Below are positions 54,035 through 64,000 of a stretch of 64,000 nucleotides of DNA, piece by piece. Location of the stretch: assembly GCA_014607495.2 (NCBI GenBank), contig CP053154.1, forward strand, positions 1,116,001 to 1,180,000, in the 5' to 3' direction. Both the position numbers and the translations under genes were made by a program. The notes under the pieces are model-generated. The model had not been told where the DNA came from, did not search any database, and worked only from the letters and a program-made list of their open reading frames with translations. The DNA comes from Carposina sasakii (lineage: Eukaryota; Arthropoda; Insecta; Lepidoptera; Carposinidae). Every line of letters starts with the position of its first letter. The first letter of the stretch is position 1.

Positions 54035-54263
54035 AAATAAATAATAATTCACACACTACACAACACATTAACCTTAGTCCCACATTAAGATCCCTAAGGT
54101 CTTGTGTCATACGGTATATAAATACATAGATAAGTATAGAAACATCCATGACTCGGAAACAAACATCAATATTCATCATATCAATGTTTGCACCTACCGG
54201 GATTCGAACCCAGGACCTATGGCGTCGCAGGCAGGGTCATTTCCTACTAGACCAAGCGGCCGT
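54035..54263 (-). mobile_element. tRNA-derived SINE I, best copy
   Basis: The minus strand reads GACGGCCGCTTGGTCTAGTA (A box), CCCTGCCTGCGACGCC, then GGTCCTGGGTTCGAATCCC (B box), GAGTCATGGATGTTTCTATAC, and CCTTAGGGATCTTAATGTGG, ending in a TTATTTATTT tail. The tRNA-like head is the clearest of the family. Confidence 0.85.
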
Positions 54264-54671
54264 CAAATGTTATGGTTAGGTTAGGTTTAGATTTTGCTAC
54301 TACGAGTAAACATTTAAGATTAGACATACTTAAAAAAATATCACTTGCTTTATCTTCTGCCACTACGCCGTCAATAAGGCGGGCACAGCGCAATATCTGG
54401 TGACTTACGTGTATGCAGATGTGACGATGGTTCCTATACCGATGAATTTATAGGGAAATTCCTCTCTATTCCTCTGGCCCGCATAAAATCTACACCAACT
54501 TTATTATTATAGAGGATCGAGCTGCTTTTTTGTGCTTGTTTTTCGAATAATGTTATGCCTGTATGGAAAATGTAATGGAAGAAAACTTGTCTCTAACATT
54601 GGAACTGGATAATATAGGGTAGAATAGAACTGTCCTTTACAGGGACGGAAGATATACATATTTCCTAATAT
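54264..54671. other. Sequence without recognised feature
   Basis: Nothing recognised. Confidence 0.45.
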
Positions 54672-54680
54672 TATTAAATA

Positions 54681-54845
54681 GGTCTTGGTGTTTTGTAGGC
54701 GATGGGCTGACCACCTGTCACTACTAACCGAACTTGTACATCTCAACTATACCCTCAAAATTGGTCAGAAGTGGCACCATGTGATTCTATCGGCCCTTAG
54801 TGCTCTGCCTACCCAGTAAGAGATAAAGGCGTGATTATATGTATG
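54681..54845 (+). mobile_element. Retroposon A, 5'-truncated with 9-bp duplication
   Basis: It starts at GGTCTTGGTGTTTTGTAGG, inside the family, and ends in the ATGT tail. TATTAAATA lies at 54672-54680 and 54846-54854. Truncation at the head with a clean duplication is the signature of incomplete target-primed reverse transcription. Confidence 0.9.
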
Positions 54846-54854
54846 TATTAAATA

Positions 54855-55226
54855 TGGAATAGAATTGGAATAGATTTACTTCGAGGTATAGAGTGACAAT
54901 TTTAATTCATGGATTTTTCAGTTGATTTTTAATTCAAAGAAGGATGATATAAAATTCATTTAACATACAATTAGACCGGGTAGTTCAAACAAACAAAGTA
55001 GCGGGAAACTAGTAAATAATAACGTTATAGTAAGTGGGCGTTCGACAACTTCCCATATAGGAACCTATCGAGCCTTTAAAGTTCCGCGTTAAGGCGAAAT
55101 AGATCCTTCTACTAGAGGACCATTACTCAATCTTGAAGCGTTTAAAATTTAGGAAATAATCATAGCAATTAATAATTAAATAATATACTCCTATAGAAGG
55201 GACAGGCAATATTTATAAGTAGGTAT
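54855..55226. other. Sequence without recognised feature
   Basis: Nothing recognised. Confidence 0.45.
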
Positions 55227-55347
55227 ATGCCGTGGTGCCGGCAGAGTAGAGTTTGTACCACCCCATGTCTGCCCGTGGGTATCGTACGAGGCGATTAAGG
55301 GTTTCCGGGAGACGGTCAGCAGCGCCTCCCGTACTGACAACATACAA
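55227..55347 (+). mobile_element. Family B head, lacking the RTE tail
   Basis: GCCGTGGTGCCGGCAGAGTAG, GAGGCGATTAAGGGTTTCCG and CCGTACTGACAACATAC. The element stops after the head and middle. Confidence 0.75.
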
Positions 55348-55912
55348 ACACTAAACTTTTTCGGCATTATGTATTAGAAAACCGCGTCTAAAGTTTAAAA
55401 CTAATTAAAAATAACTATTGACAGCAATTTGTATGGATTGTGTGTTAAAATCAGACAATGTTAAGATTTTAAAAATATGACATGGTTTTTTTAACTACCT
55501 ATTTGAGTAAATGTAGTTTGAAGTACTATTGTCTATCTATCTATGGAAGCATACATATAAAGATGATTATTTCTTTAATGAAAAAACCTATATAGAGTGG
55601 CCGTGCTAATAGTAGGATATTTTTGCCTTCTTCGCCTTAAATAGAACATTGCTATATCAAAATGCGAAATAAACAAACGCGACGTTCGATCTCGGATCTC
55701 TTTTATGGCGCAAGATAGTGAAGGAACGGCCTCCTCCTTGTATGGATATGTTGCTGCTATAAATTACACTTATTGTATGTTTTGTATGTTTATTGTGTTT
55801 GTTTTTATGTTTATTGTGTTTTGTTTTAGCACAGTTAACACAGAACTATATACTTACTATTGTTAATGATAATGTATCCTAGTTTAATGTAAATTCATTT
55901 TTATTATTTACT
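55348..55912. other. AT-rich sequence with a small tandem repeat
   Basis: ATGTTTATTGTGTTTTGTTTT-like units are repeated two to three times at 55777-55828. No gene is recognised. Confidence 0.5.
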
Positions 55913-56247
55913 AGTGGACGCCCGCGACTCCGTCCGCGTGGACTACAGAAAAAACAAAATGTCAAAATTATCCGGGATAAAAACATTTTCCCAGGATAAA
56001 AGGTAGCCTATATGTTAAGTGGGACCTGTCACAATATATTCCTGAAAACTGCATCGAAATCGGCTCAGCCGTTTCTGAGATTAGTGTGCACAAACGCACA
56101 GACAAACCGACAAAAAGACAAAAATTCCAAAAATCATTGTTTTGGGTACTATTGCGTTGATGAAGGTCTCCTATAATATTTTTTGTCATATATCTTCCAT
56201 GTACAGACAGCGATCCTTTCCTTTTTTTCATTATTATATGTATAGCT
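55913..56247 (+). mobile_element. Family E retroposon, complete copy
   Basis: About 335 bp from CTAGTGGACGCCCGCGACTC through AAATTATCCGGGATAAAAAC, ATCGGCTCAGCCGTTTCTGA, TGCACAAACGCACAGACAAA, TCTTCCATGTACAGACAGCG to the ATTATATGTATAGCTA tail. It serves as reference for the split copy at 7371-8543. Non-coding. Confidence 0.85.
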
Positions 56248-56764
56248 ACAAATAATAAAAATACCTATTAAAGCTACAACTTTTTTCCTTGATTTTTCTG
56301 AAAGAAAATGAGATTAATTATATTTTTAGTTTAATCAAAGTAAAATAACAAGCCGTCAATATATTTATCTCGTTCCACCTCCAACCATTTGAAAGTAACA
56401 ACAAACAATTACCCGATTACGTCTTAACTTATCTGACGTTTTAAAACCGTAGACGTGGAAGCAAACAAACAAACACGCATTTACGATGCAATCCGATATT
56501 ATTACTCGCGGCTCTGGTGGTCGATCGAATAAACGTAGTTATAGTTAAATAAAAGTAGTAGTTTATGTCTAAAATCCTACCTTTGCGCCGCCACTTTGTA
56601 TAACACTCCAGTTTTCTGCTCAGCCTATTAACAGCAAGATATAACAATATTTTGTAAGCATGGTTTCCCTTTAAGTTTTCATTTCATTTAAGACAATTTT
56701 AATTATGCGATGAATTTTGGCATAACTTGGACATCGACGTAAGACAACTGATTGAGTCAGATAT
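56248..56764. other. AT-rich sequence, nothing recognised
   Basis: Nothing recognised. Confidence 0.5.
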
Positions 56765-56970
56765 GCCAACTTCGATAGAGGTGATTAAGGGTTTCCGGGA
56801 GGTGGGCAGCAGCGCCTCCCGTGTTGACAACATAGTCCAAAATACAAACTGCGGTCACTAACTCGCCTGCCCAGCGTGGTGACTATGGGCAAATATCCTC
56901 CATTCTTGTGGCGTGCCCTGGGGGAGGCCTACATCCAGCAGTGGACTGCAATAGGCTGATGATAATGTAG
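56765..56970 (+). mobile_element. RTE-tailed SINE family B
   Basis: It starts inside the head (GAGGTGATTAAGGGTTTCCG), continues through GCCCAGCGTGGTGACTATGG and ends LGEAYIQQWTAIG, stop, with the short tail GATGATAATG. Confidence 0.85.
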
Positions 56971-57574
56971 CTGATAGAACTTTTAGAGAAAATGTACTAT
57001 TGGAAACTAAATACCAAACCCATTCGAATTTATTTAAGGCACTGCTCTGTATCGTCTATCTTTTCTAAGAGGTTCATAGTGATGATCACCCATTGAAACT
57101 TAACAAATGGAAGCGGCATAATGCCCTGTCTGAAGAAAATTTAGCTATACATACATACGCGCCACTTCCAGTTAATTACGTTTCAATGGGTAATCACTGT
57201 GAAATGTCAAAAAAGATAGCCGATACGGGGGCTGACTGATGGAATTAAACTACTGGTTTCATTATACAATAGTATAATGTGTGGCCGTAATCCTGTAAGG
57301 ATTGTTTTTGAATGGCTTTTACATCAAATTAAAAATATAGGACATTTATTATCATGTAATGAAGTTATAAGCAATATGATATTGGAATCGTGTCAATATT
57401 ATTTATTGGTTCTGTGTAAGTGACTTTCAGGGAGGTTACCGTGATCAGGAAAGATTCATGTTTTTTTTTTTAATACTGAATGGCATATTTGGACGCTATG
57501 TGGCTTAAGTACACCAATATTTAATTTTAAAGTAGAATTACGTATTATAGATAATGATAGTAATGATACCGAAG
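56971..57574. other. Sequence without recognised feature
   Basis: Nothing recognised. Confidence 0.45.
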
Positions 57575-57680
57575 CAAAAACCTACACCCGGAATCGAACT
57601 CTATACCTCTCGCTCGTATACCAACAGTTAGGAGAAAATGTGACAAGTCAGTGCCTCTAAACAAAGATATGCCGTTGCCT
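57575..57680 (-). repeat. Possible tRNA-derived SINE relic
   Basis: The minus strand has GAGTTCGATTCCGGGTGTAG (B-box-like), preceded by TAACTGTTGGTATACGAGCG, a weak A-box region. It is not one of the other families here. Confidence 0.4.
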
Positions 57681-57909
57681 CTCATTTCAATACGGAGGAA
57701 GCCCGAATTGCTCCAATAAAATACATCGCTCCATACAACTCCGTACAAGTTAAGTTACAATGTCTGATAACCGCGCTTAAAGTTACCTCATGTATATTTT
57801 AACATCCTGATAAGGAGCCGACTTAATTATTCGTTTTGGTCGATATCCGTATTCGAGGAGTCACATTATACCAACGTGGGCGTAAGGCCACCGTGAGCGA
57901 TCTTAAAGT

Positions 57910-58440
57910 AGTGTTGTCGATAAATAGACTATCGATAGATGAGGCAAAACCAATAGTATCGATCGATTGTTACTGCAATACTCAGCAATGACACTACCTA
58001 TAGCACATTCAATATTGAGTTTCGATACTTTTGATAGTATTGTTGTCGAACGATTGTTGAGGCAAAACCTTTAGTATCGAGTGTTACTACAATAGTCAAC
58101 AAGGATACTATCCATAGTAGGTACCTATAATAGCAGAAAGTACTTACATTCAATATCGAGTCTTAATACTATTGATTCTACTTTAGGATGTAGGAGCTAT
58201 ATATAGTGTTTTTTTTATATTAAATAGGCTTACGTTTGACCACATCAAGTACTAGTGTTACCTAACTATCGATAGTTGACCTTAAAAATCATCTACACTA
58301 TCGATACGCCTATCGTTTGTATTGTTCTCTCTCGATAGTATTGTATTAAAAGAGCTATCTATAGGAATATCGATAGTGTAAGGTAAATGATTTTCAAGTT
58401 TAACTATCGATAGTCAAACTACCGATAGTTTGGCAACACT
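57910..58440. mobile_element. hAT-like MITE K rich in TATCGATA motifs
   Basis: 531 bp. Left AGTGTTGTCGATAAATAGAC and right GGTTTG-type ACTACCGATAGTTTGGCAAC plus ACT form inverted ends (AGTGTTG...CAACACT). Flanks ATCTTAAAGT (57900-57909) and ATCCTAAAGT (58441-58450) look like an 8- to 10-bp duplication with one change. Inside are many CTATCGATAG and related palindromes plus a diverged internal repeat (GAGGCAAAACC at 57940 and 58050, with TAGTATCGA and TGTTACTACAATA). TATCGATA is the DREF/BEAF-type binding motif in flies. Any regulatory role here is inference. Confidence 0.7.
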
Positions 58441-58450
58441 ATCCTAAAGT

Positions 58451-59047
58451 TGACCAGCCAATTGAAAAATAACTAAAAATCTACCCTACCCCCTTTCTTA
58501 TACGACATATTTTGAAATCGCAGCGTCTTGTTTATAATTCCTGAATCTCTCCGTTTCCCGCAAATCTGTATTGTGTTCTAAACGGTGGTGGGAAGGTTGA
58601 TTTTGAGATGCAGTTGCGGATTTACACTATTAAAATAATGAGAGCTCCTAAGGGTATCCGCGCAATTTCTCATGTGTTTGGCTCCTTTATTTACTGTGCA
58701 GCGAATAAGGCTACTGTTCCTCTTTGTTAGTACTGAACTTGGATGCTAAGATATCGTAGATATTACTTTTATATATCTGGTTTACATATAGATGTAAAAT
58801 TTGTCATATTAGTAATAATAATATATTATTTTTATTGCATATCTAAAGATTTGTAGAATGGCGGACTTAATGTTATGCAGCATTCACTACCAGTCAACCA
58901 ATATTTGTGGTGAGAATGTACAGGTAGCGCAATGGATTAAACAATTTTAAAGATAGGCTATACATAAAAATAAATATTAAATAACAAACACTAGTAGCTA
59001 AGCATACTTAATTCTATAATTAGTACATACTTACACATAATACGACA
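58451..59047. other. AT-rich sequence, nothing recognised
   Basis: Nothing recognised. Confidence 0.5.
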
Positions 59048-59390
59048 TTAGACATGGACCAGGTTCTGGACTCTCCTGTAGTGCTCAGTTACTCTCGACT
59101 TAAATACCTCCACAGTAGAAGACTCCCGAATCGTTACTGGTAGATCTTTCCATAAGCGAACAGCAGTGGCAGTAAAAGATCCAGAATACAAAGCAGCATT
59201 GCGCTCGGGCTCACGGAAGGTTTTGTTGTGGCTAGACCGGAGTGGTCTATCGCAGGAGGAGAAGAACTCGAAGCGTTCGGAAATGTATTGGGGAGCAAGA
59301 GGATGGTTTAGGGTATTGAACAAGAAGGGAAGTACGTGAAGATTACGTACCTTTTTACGCCTCTATAAAGATTTAGCAGTAAGTATTGAA
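59048..59390 (-). pseudogene. LINE reverse transcriptase C-terminal end
   Basis: The minus frame ending at 59048 reads RRKKVRNLHVLPFLFNTLN, YISERFEFFSSCDRPLRSS, ALYSGSFTATAVRLWKDLP and VEVFKSRVTEHYR, then stop. This is the C-terminus of jockey/CR1-like non-LTR reverse transcriptases (L..RF.F.S....RS....., GSF...A..LWN.LP...R, FK..V..H). A stop interrupts the frame upstream near 59385. It is 5'-truncated and inactive. Confidence 0.85.
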
Positions 59391-60280
59391 GATTAGTTTC
59401 ATGAAAAAGCAACTGAATACTTTAAAAATTAAGTGATTACTTTAACAAGTTACCGATTTCTTTTTGTACTAGGGATTTCACGAATAACGGACTAATTTTA
59501 CCTCGTATACATGTATAGTCATGGAGTATGGAGAAAGACATAAGCAACATTCAATAATCCACGTGGACGAAGTCATGGGCAACAGCTAGTAAAGAATATA
59601 AGAACCTACTTTGAGATCTCTTGTAGAGATAAACTTGCCAGTGTACATGCATCTCTTCTTTATTCCTGTAATTTATATTTTTTGTGTTTGCAATAAAGAA
59701 TAAGGACTATCACTACCCAAACTGCTAGCAAAGCCTGCTATATTACCGGTTGTGCCTACCGTCACCCTTAAAGCACGATAATCACTACCCAAAGCCTAGC
59801 CTGCTCATATCTATTGTATTCCAATATCGATGGTGCCAAATATGGCTACTTGCCTTCTTTGTGAGTCCCGAGTCGGAGAATGAAGTTTGTCATCTCTTGA
59901 TAAACGTCTTTTGTTTCTGAATCGACGTGTTCGGTTATTGTTGTGTCGTTTCTCATTGTGCATGTCGTAAGGTTAACTGAGCTGGAGATGCCTGAATGGC
60001 TTCCACGATCGATAGCTAGGTGCATATGTATGTGTGGAAGGCAAATTGTAAAATCCGGCATGTGATTATATGTTGGCTGTGGCATTTTGAAAATATGAAT
60101 CTAGAGAACTACATTGAAAGTTGTACTAACTTTGAATGTTGTTTTCGCGGTACGCTCGCTTCGCTAGCTCGTTTAGTTTGTTGTTATTTTAATTATTATA
60201 AGTATAAATAGTCTAGGATACTAAATATTTACGCGGACACATGATATCTAAAAGGCAGAATTTAATTTGCTAGATTTTGC
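59391..60280. other. Sequence with one family E scrap
   Basis: At 59558-59590, in reverse, AGCTGTTGCCCATGACTTCG resembles the family-E head variant. Nothing else is recognised. Confidence 0.45.
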
Positions 60281-60291
60281 AAACTGATCAG

Positions 60292-60446
60292 CGTGGGAAG
60301 GCCACCCGCGAGGTGGATGTACGACCTGGCCAAGATCGCAGGCATCGGTTGGATGCAGGCTGCTTCCGACCGGTCGGAGTGGAGGTTGTTGGGGAGGCCT
60401 ATGTCCAACAGTGGACTTCTCAGGGCTGTAAATGATAAAAATGATG
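60292..60446 (+). pseudogene. RTE LINE C-terminal end with 11-bp duplication
   Basis: AAACTGATCAG lies at 60281-60291 and 60447-60457. The frame reads VGRPPARWMYDLAKIAGIGW, MQAASDRSEWRL and then GEAYVQQWTSQGCK-like residues. One G is missing in the GTTGGGGAGGCC run, shifting the frame before the last block. It ends TGTAAATGATAAAAATGATG, the RTE tail. It is a very short 5'-truncated insertion. Confidence 0.9.
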
Positions 60447-60486
60447 AAACTGATCAGGGATAATCCTAACTTTTCACTACATATTA

Positions 60487-60655
60487 TAAAACAAAGTCGC
60501 TTGCCGCTGTCTGTCCGTCCCTTTGTATGCTTAGGCTTAGATCTTTCAAACTAGGAAACGGATTTTGATGCGGTTTTTTTTAATAGAGTGATTCACAAGG
60601 AATGTTTATAGTATATAACTAGGGATCCGCCCCGGCTTCGCACGGGAGTAATGCT
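60487..60655 (+). repeat. Dispersed repeat followed by a CTAGGGAT retroposon start
   Basis: AAAACAAAGTCGCTTGCCG, CTGTCTGTCCGTCCC, GGATTTTGATGCGGTTTTTT, AGTGATTCACAAGGAATG, then CTAGGGATCCGCCCCGGCTT and CGCACGGG. The first part matches 17811-17905, and the last part the reverse piece at 9530-9615. Confidence 0.6.
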
Positions 60656-61667
60656 ATAAACTCTAAAGTAAGTTGTTGATCCATAACCTCTAAGACGTTA
60701 AAAACATCTTAAAGTATTTTGATTGTTTGCAATTTATGTGATCATATTTTTAGCTTGTTAAAAAATAACTATCCAATCTGAGAGAGACTTACTTTCTAAT
60801 AAAATGATTTAATTTAATGTACCTCGTTATCGAAAATCACAGACATTTAATATATTACCTACGGACGAATAGAATCAATACGATCGTCATGATTTTTGAT
60901 TTATTAAAGTTCTAAAACAGTTGTCAATGTAAACATAATCACATTTATGGCATAACTGTATCATGGCACAGTGCACTCGGCATGCAGTTTGTCAACTCTC
61001 GAGTAATATTGCTGGTAAATAAAAAGGCAAATAAGTTATATATCTATGTGCCCACCAAGCCCTTTCTATTGAATTTGTTTTATAATTGATCTTGTACGGA
61101 AATATTATTTACATTACAAAGTTTCGATATGGTTATTCGAATGAGCTATTCATTTTTACTGCATTTCTTTGCAATTTGTGTTTAACATCGGCAATTTTAC
61201 GACAATGAAATTAAAAATTTCTGTACATAGTATCACTAAACTAGTTGAGTTACACAAAATGTGTATAAAATCCAATTTAACAGCAAATTCAATAACTGTT
61301 TGTATAGTAATATGTAGAGCTCACCCACTTCAAAATATATACCCTGTGATAACACTCACTGGTGAGCTTTCATACTAAATAAGTTCACGTTCAACAACAA
61401 CGTAAACCTTCTCGTTTACACTGGAAAATTAAACTCTAACTCACTGCCAATATGGTATAGTCATTGGTGAAATACATAACAGCGGTTAGTCAGTAAACCC
61501 GAAATGTATTTAATGTTAAGGCAGAGCATGACTAGTGAATACCAACTGATCCAGCTGAGTCATTTGAGTAAAGTGCTACAAAGTTATGTTTGCTACTGAA
61601 AAGTTTATATTAATTTTCTTTAAAAGGATTAAATATTATTAATTGATCCCTAAATGCGGTAGTTTAA
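60656..61667. other. AT-rich sequence, nothing recognised
   Basis: No gene or repeat family recognised. Confidence 0.5.
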
Positions 61668-61800
61668 ACTGCAGGATCATAAAAGACATCATACAGCCAC
61701 TTTTAGCATAGCGGGGTGAATGACACCGTTGTGTCAGATCAATGTGACAAATTACTAGGTTATCGCCTGAGAAAATGCCCGAGCATCAGGCAGCTATATG
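61668..61800 (-). repeat. Repeat family F, reverse copy
   Basis: AAACTGCAGGATCATAAAAG, GCCACTTTTAGCATAGCGG and TTATCGCCTGAGAAAATGCC match the far and middle parts of family F in reverse. Confidence 0.7.
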
Positions 61801-61828
61801 TATTTATAGATATATCATATAACCACTT

Positions 61829-62063
61829 GACCGCAGAATGGTGCCGGCAGAGTAGAATTCGTACCACCCCATGTCTGCCCGTGGGTATCGTACGAGGCGA
61901 TTAAGGGATTCCGGGAGGTGGGCAGCAGCGCCTCCCGTATGGATAACATAGTCCAAAATACAAACTGCGGTCACCAACCCGCCTGCTCAGTCTTGTGGCG
62001 TGGCCTGGGGGAGGTCTACGTCCAGAAGTGGAATGCAATAGGCTGATGATGATGATGATGATG
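61829..62063 (+). mobile_element. RTE-tailed SINE family B with 12-bp duplication
   Basis: ATATAACCACTT lies at 61817-61828 and 62064-62075. The head GACCGCAGAATGGTGCCGG, middle GAGGCGATTAAGGGATTCCG and end GTGGAATGCAATAGGCTGATG with a (GAT)n tail are present. About 30 bases are missing before CAGTCTTGTGGCGTGGCC. It gives clean boundaries for the family (about 235-265 bp). Confidence 0.9.
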
Positions 62064-62112
62064 ATATAACCACTTAATTTGTTATTTATTCAAAATACCT
62101 AACTGCGCCATG

Positions 62113-62200
62113 ACGAATCTAATCGACACCTCTTAAGTGAAATGCGACAAGCCGTATAGGCTTCAGAGCATCCCAAATATACATATATACCTACCTTCTT
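62113..62200 (+). repeat. Repeat N
   Basis: GACGAATCTAATCGACACC, AAATGCGACAAGCCGTATAG and CTTCTTGCGCATTCGGGTG. It matches 40248-40305 and perhaps 40615-40660. Confidence 0.5.
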
Positions 62201-63393
62201 GCGCATTCGGGTGAAAATAAAGTTAGGCATCATCTTCACCAATGCACTGATTTCACAACCTCAACAAGTGCACAAATAAGTTTGTACCAATATACCAACA
62301 AACGTTGCGTTTAAGCTCGCGCTAGTTCTAGTTTAGTCGAGTAACTCTTCCACTTGTCGGTTCAAGTCGCTCAAGTGCCGCATAATGAATGGCCGAGTGA
62401 AAAGATATCACTTGACAGGTGAGTTTGTTGGTCAATAGTTTTACAAATAGTTCAAATAGATGGTAATGGACACCTGTATGCATCATTTGCATGTGTTTTA
62501 CTACTTGGCTTTGCTCGTTCGAAGTATTGAAAGTTGAATTACATTACCTTACTTACATCTCTAATTCTCCGCCTAGTCAGTTACAATTACGTCAAATTTG
62601 CCTCAAAAACTACCCTGTATTTAGAGACTTTTTTATAGACTAGCTGTTATCCGAGACTTCGTCCGCGTGGTCTACAGAACTGGCCTATATCTTTCTCCGC
62701 ACTCCCCTATTACATATATGCAAAAATTTCGAGAAGATTGATTAAGTAAATATAGCGTGAAGAAGTTACAAATAAACAAACATATTTCCTATTAATAATA
62801 AGTATTATTTGGGATTCGTTAAGAATATCTAGATTCGAGAGATTTTCCCACTAAAAATCAAGTACCTTATCAAAAACTTAATTAAATTATAACCATCAAA
62901 AACATTTGAAACAAGCGTGAAATTGTATTATACAAGCATCAATTTTTATTCCTATCTCAGATTTAGATTGTTTAATGTTTTAAACAATTAATTTTCTACA
63001 TTATGCTTAATAAAAATAAGATTCACAATACCTGTTTTTTGATAAAGATGGATACATGATATGGTGTTGATAAAATAACATAACTTATTCGGTTTTGGAA
63101 CCACTAAATATTCTATAGAAAAGTCGTATTGATTACTTACGGGCTTTTGACCTCGCGCGGCCAAGGTTTCCTTTGTTTTGATCGCTGATGGATGAACAAC
63201 GTTATGTCGGGCTTTCACTAAAGACATGAGGTGAAGGTATGAGGAGTTAATGACAATGTTACCAACCTTTTGTTTTCTAGAAAATTTTCAATTATTTTCT
63301 TCTTCTTGTAGTGGCACTCCATTACTGGAGGTCTGCCGTCAGATTACTAAATACAGACTGGCCATTCAGAACAGCTCCTCGTTCAATTATTTA
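62201..63393. other. Sequence with one family E scrap
   Basis: CTAGCTGTTATCCGAGACTTC, then GTCCGCGTGGTCTACAGAA at 62640-62679 is a family-E head variant. Short open frames elsewhere are unrecognised. Confidence 0.45.
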
Positions 63394-63413
63394 CTTACAT
63401 ACATACATACATA

Positions 63414-63795
63414 CAAGGTATATTTTGGGCGTCAACGTTCCCGAAAACTACGGAATCTCCTCATCATCGCGATCATTTTTCTCCATGGAAGCATACCAGT
63501 GTCTGGTTCCCAAGATATTAGAGTCCAAAGTTGAGTAAATAGACTGCGTTTTTCTACATACTCGTATGCACATAGACGCGCGTAGCAAGATTTTATCACG
63601 AGAAATAATTAATATCTGTCTATGAAAAAACTAGCATAAACACTGGACACAATAAATTTCGCCCGATCAAGTAATAAAAAAAAAAAACAAAAAAATTTAC
63701 ATCGTTTCCCAACATTTTTTTGGTATAAACTTACTTTATTTGATGTGCACAGTACGCGTACCCTTCGTTAAGGGTGGCAACGAAAAAACACCCTG
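63414..63795 (-). mobile_element. Family D MITE, full length, reverse
   Basis: It starts CAAGGTATATTTTGGGCGTC (the right end of the family) and finishes GGGTGGCAACGAAAAAACACC, then CTG, beside TA. A TACA run (63394-63413) precedes it. Its 382 bp match the nested copy at 22888-23253 throughout. Confidence 0.85.
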
Positions 63796-63824
63796 TATGT
63801 ATGTATACATATACGCACGACTGT

Positions 63825-63965
63825 ATCCGAAATGGGGTAGTCACAATTGCAGGATCATAAAGGAAATCCTGCAGCCACATTCGGTGGTGACAAGTTTCTA
63901 GCTTATACCCTGAGAGAATGCCCGAGTTCCTTAGTCGACTCATACGACATGCCCGGAAGGACATA
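63825..63965 (-). repeat. Repeat family F, reverse copy
   Basis: CGAAATGGGGTAGTCACAAT, TTGCAGGATCATAAAGGAAA, CTGAGAGAATGCCCGAGTTC and CTTAGTCGACTCATACGAC in the order expected for reverse family F. Confidence 0.75.
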
Positions 63966-64000
63966 ATTTACGTTAAAAAAAACACGACTGCGTAAAATTT

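Noticed and set aside
59048..59323. Host gene encoding a 91-residue protein
   Set aside because: The residues match the C-terminal end of non-LTR reverse transcriptases, so this is a LINE fragment.
63394..63415. TACATACATACA run as a CRISPR-like or regulatory array
   Set aside because: Simple tetranucleotide repeat beside a MITE. No spacer-repeat structure exists anywhere in the window.

Overview
This is AT-rich nuclear DNA from an insect, almost certainly a moth or butterfly (Lepidoptera). The evidence is the set of interspersed repeats, which match families I know from lepidopteran genomes: elements beginning CTAGTGGACGCCCGCGAC, RTE-type tails ending in LGEAYVQQWT codons plus a (GAT)n tail, tRNA-derived SINE heads and TA-flanked MITEs. 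This is recognition from memory, not a database match. I find no convincing host protein-coding gene and no intact autonomous transposon. The longest open frames are short and mostly read through repeats, so the window looks intergenic or like a very large intron.

Layout. 0-10 kb: a hammerhead-bearing fold-back element (G1, 4028-4275), a second copy flanked by a long direct repeat (G2, 5295-5471), and a CTAGTGGAC element split by a 5'-truncated jockey-like LINE with a 14-bp target-site duplication. 10-25 kb: SINE-I copies, one interrupted by a family-C MITE, a 197-bp inverted-repeat MITE, an RTE-tailed SINE, a hAT-like MITE with a perfect 8-bp duplication (19860-20173), MITE D nested in MITE C (22844-23461) and several LINE reverse-transcriptase remnants. 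25-37 kb: truncated RTE tails, retroposon A, a tRNA-like SINE, MITE D, a palindromic MITE and a CpG-rich fold-back element (34790-35096). 37-47 kb: the best hammerhead element (G3, 37241-37705), a PIF/Harbinger-like MITE, a local tandem duplication, a jockey/R1-like LINE end and more retroposon A. 47-64 kb: a GC-rich block between AAT arrays, a tRNA-derived SINE with an 11-bp duplication (49344-49680), RTE tails, a MITE packed with TATCGATA motifs (57910-58440) and further copies of the same families.

The most notable signal is family G. Three copies carry a hammerhead-ribozyme motif (stem I AUAAUC/GAUUAU, CUGAGGA, a GCCA/UGGC stem II, GAAA, a minimal ACAU/AUGU stem III and A at the cleavage position). 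In G3 the inverted left arm stops exactly at the base after the predicted cleavage site. This, with direct repeats of about 62-70 bp around G2, suggests a non-autonomous Penelope-like or retrozyme-type retroelement whose inverted structure was built from ribozyme-cleaved RNA. The elements otherwise do not form a pathway. They record successive insertions, often nested, with many target-site duplications still readable.
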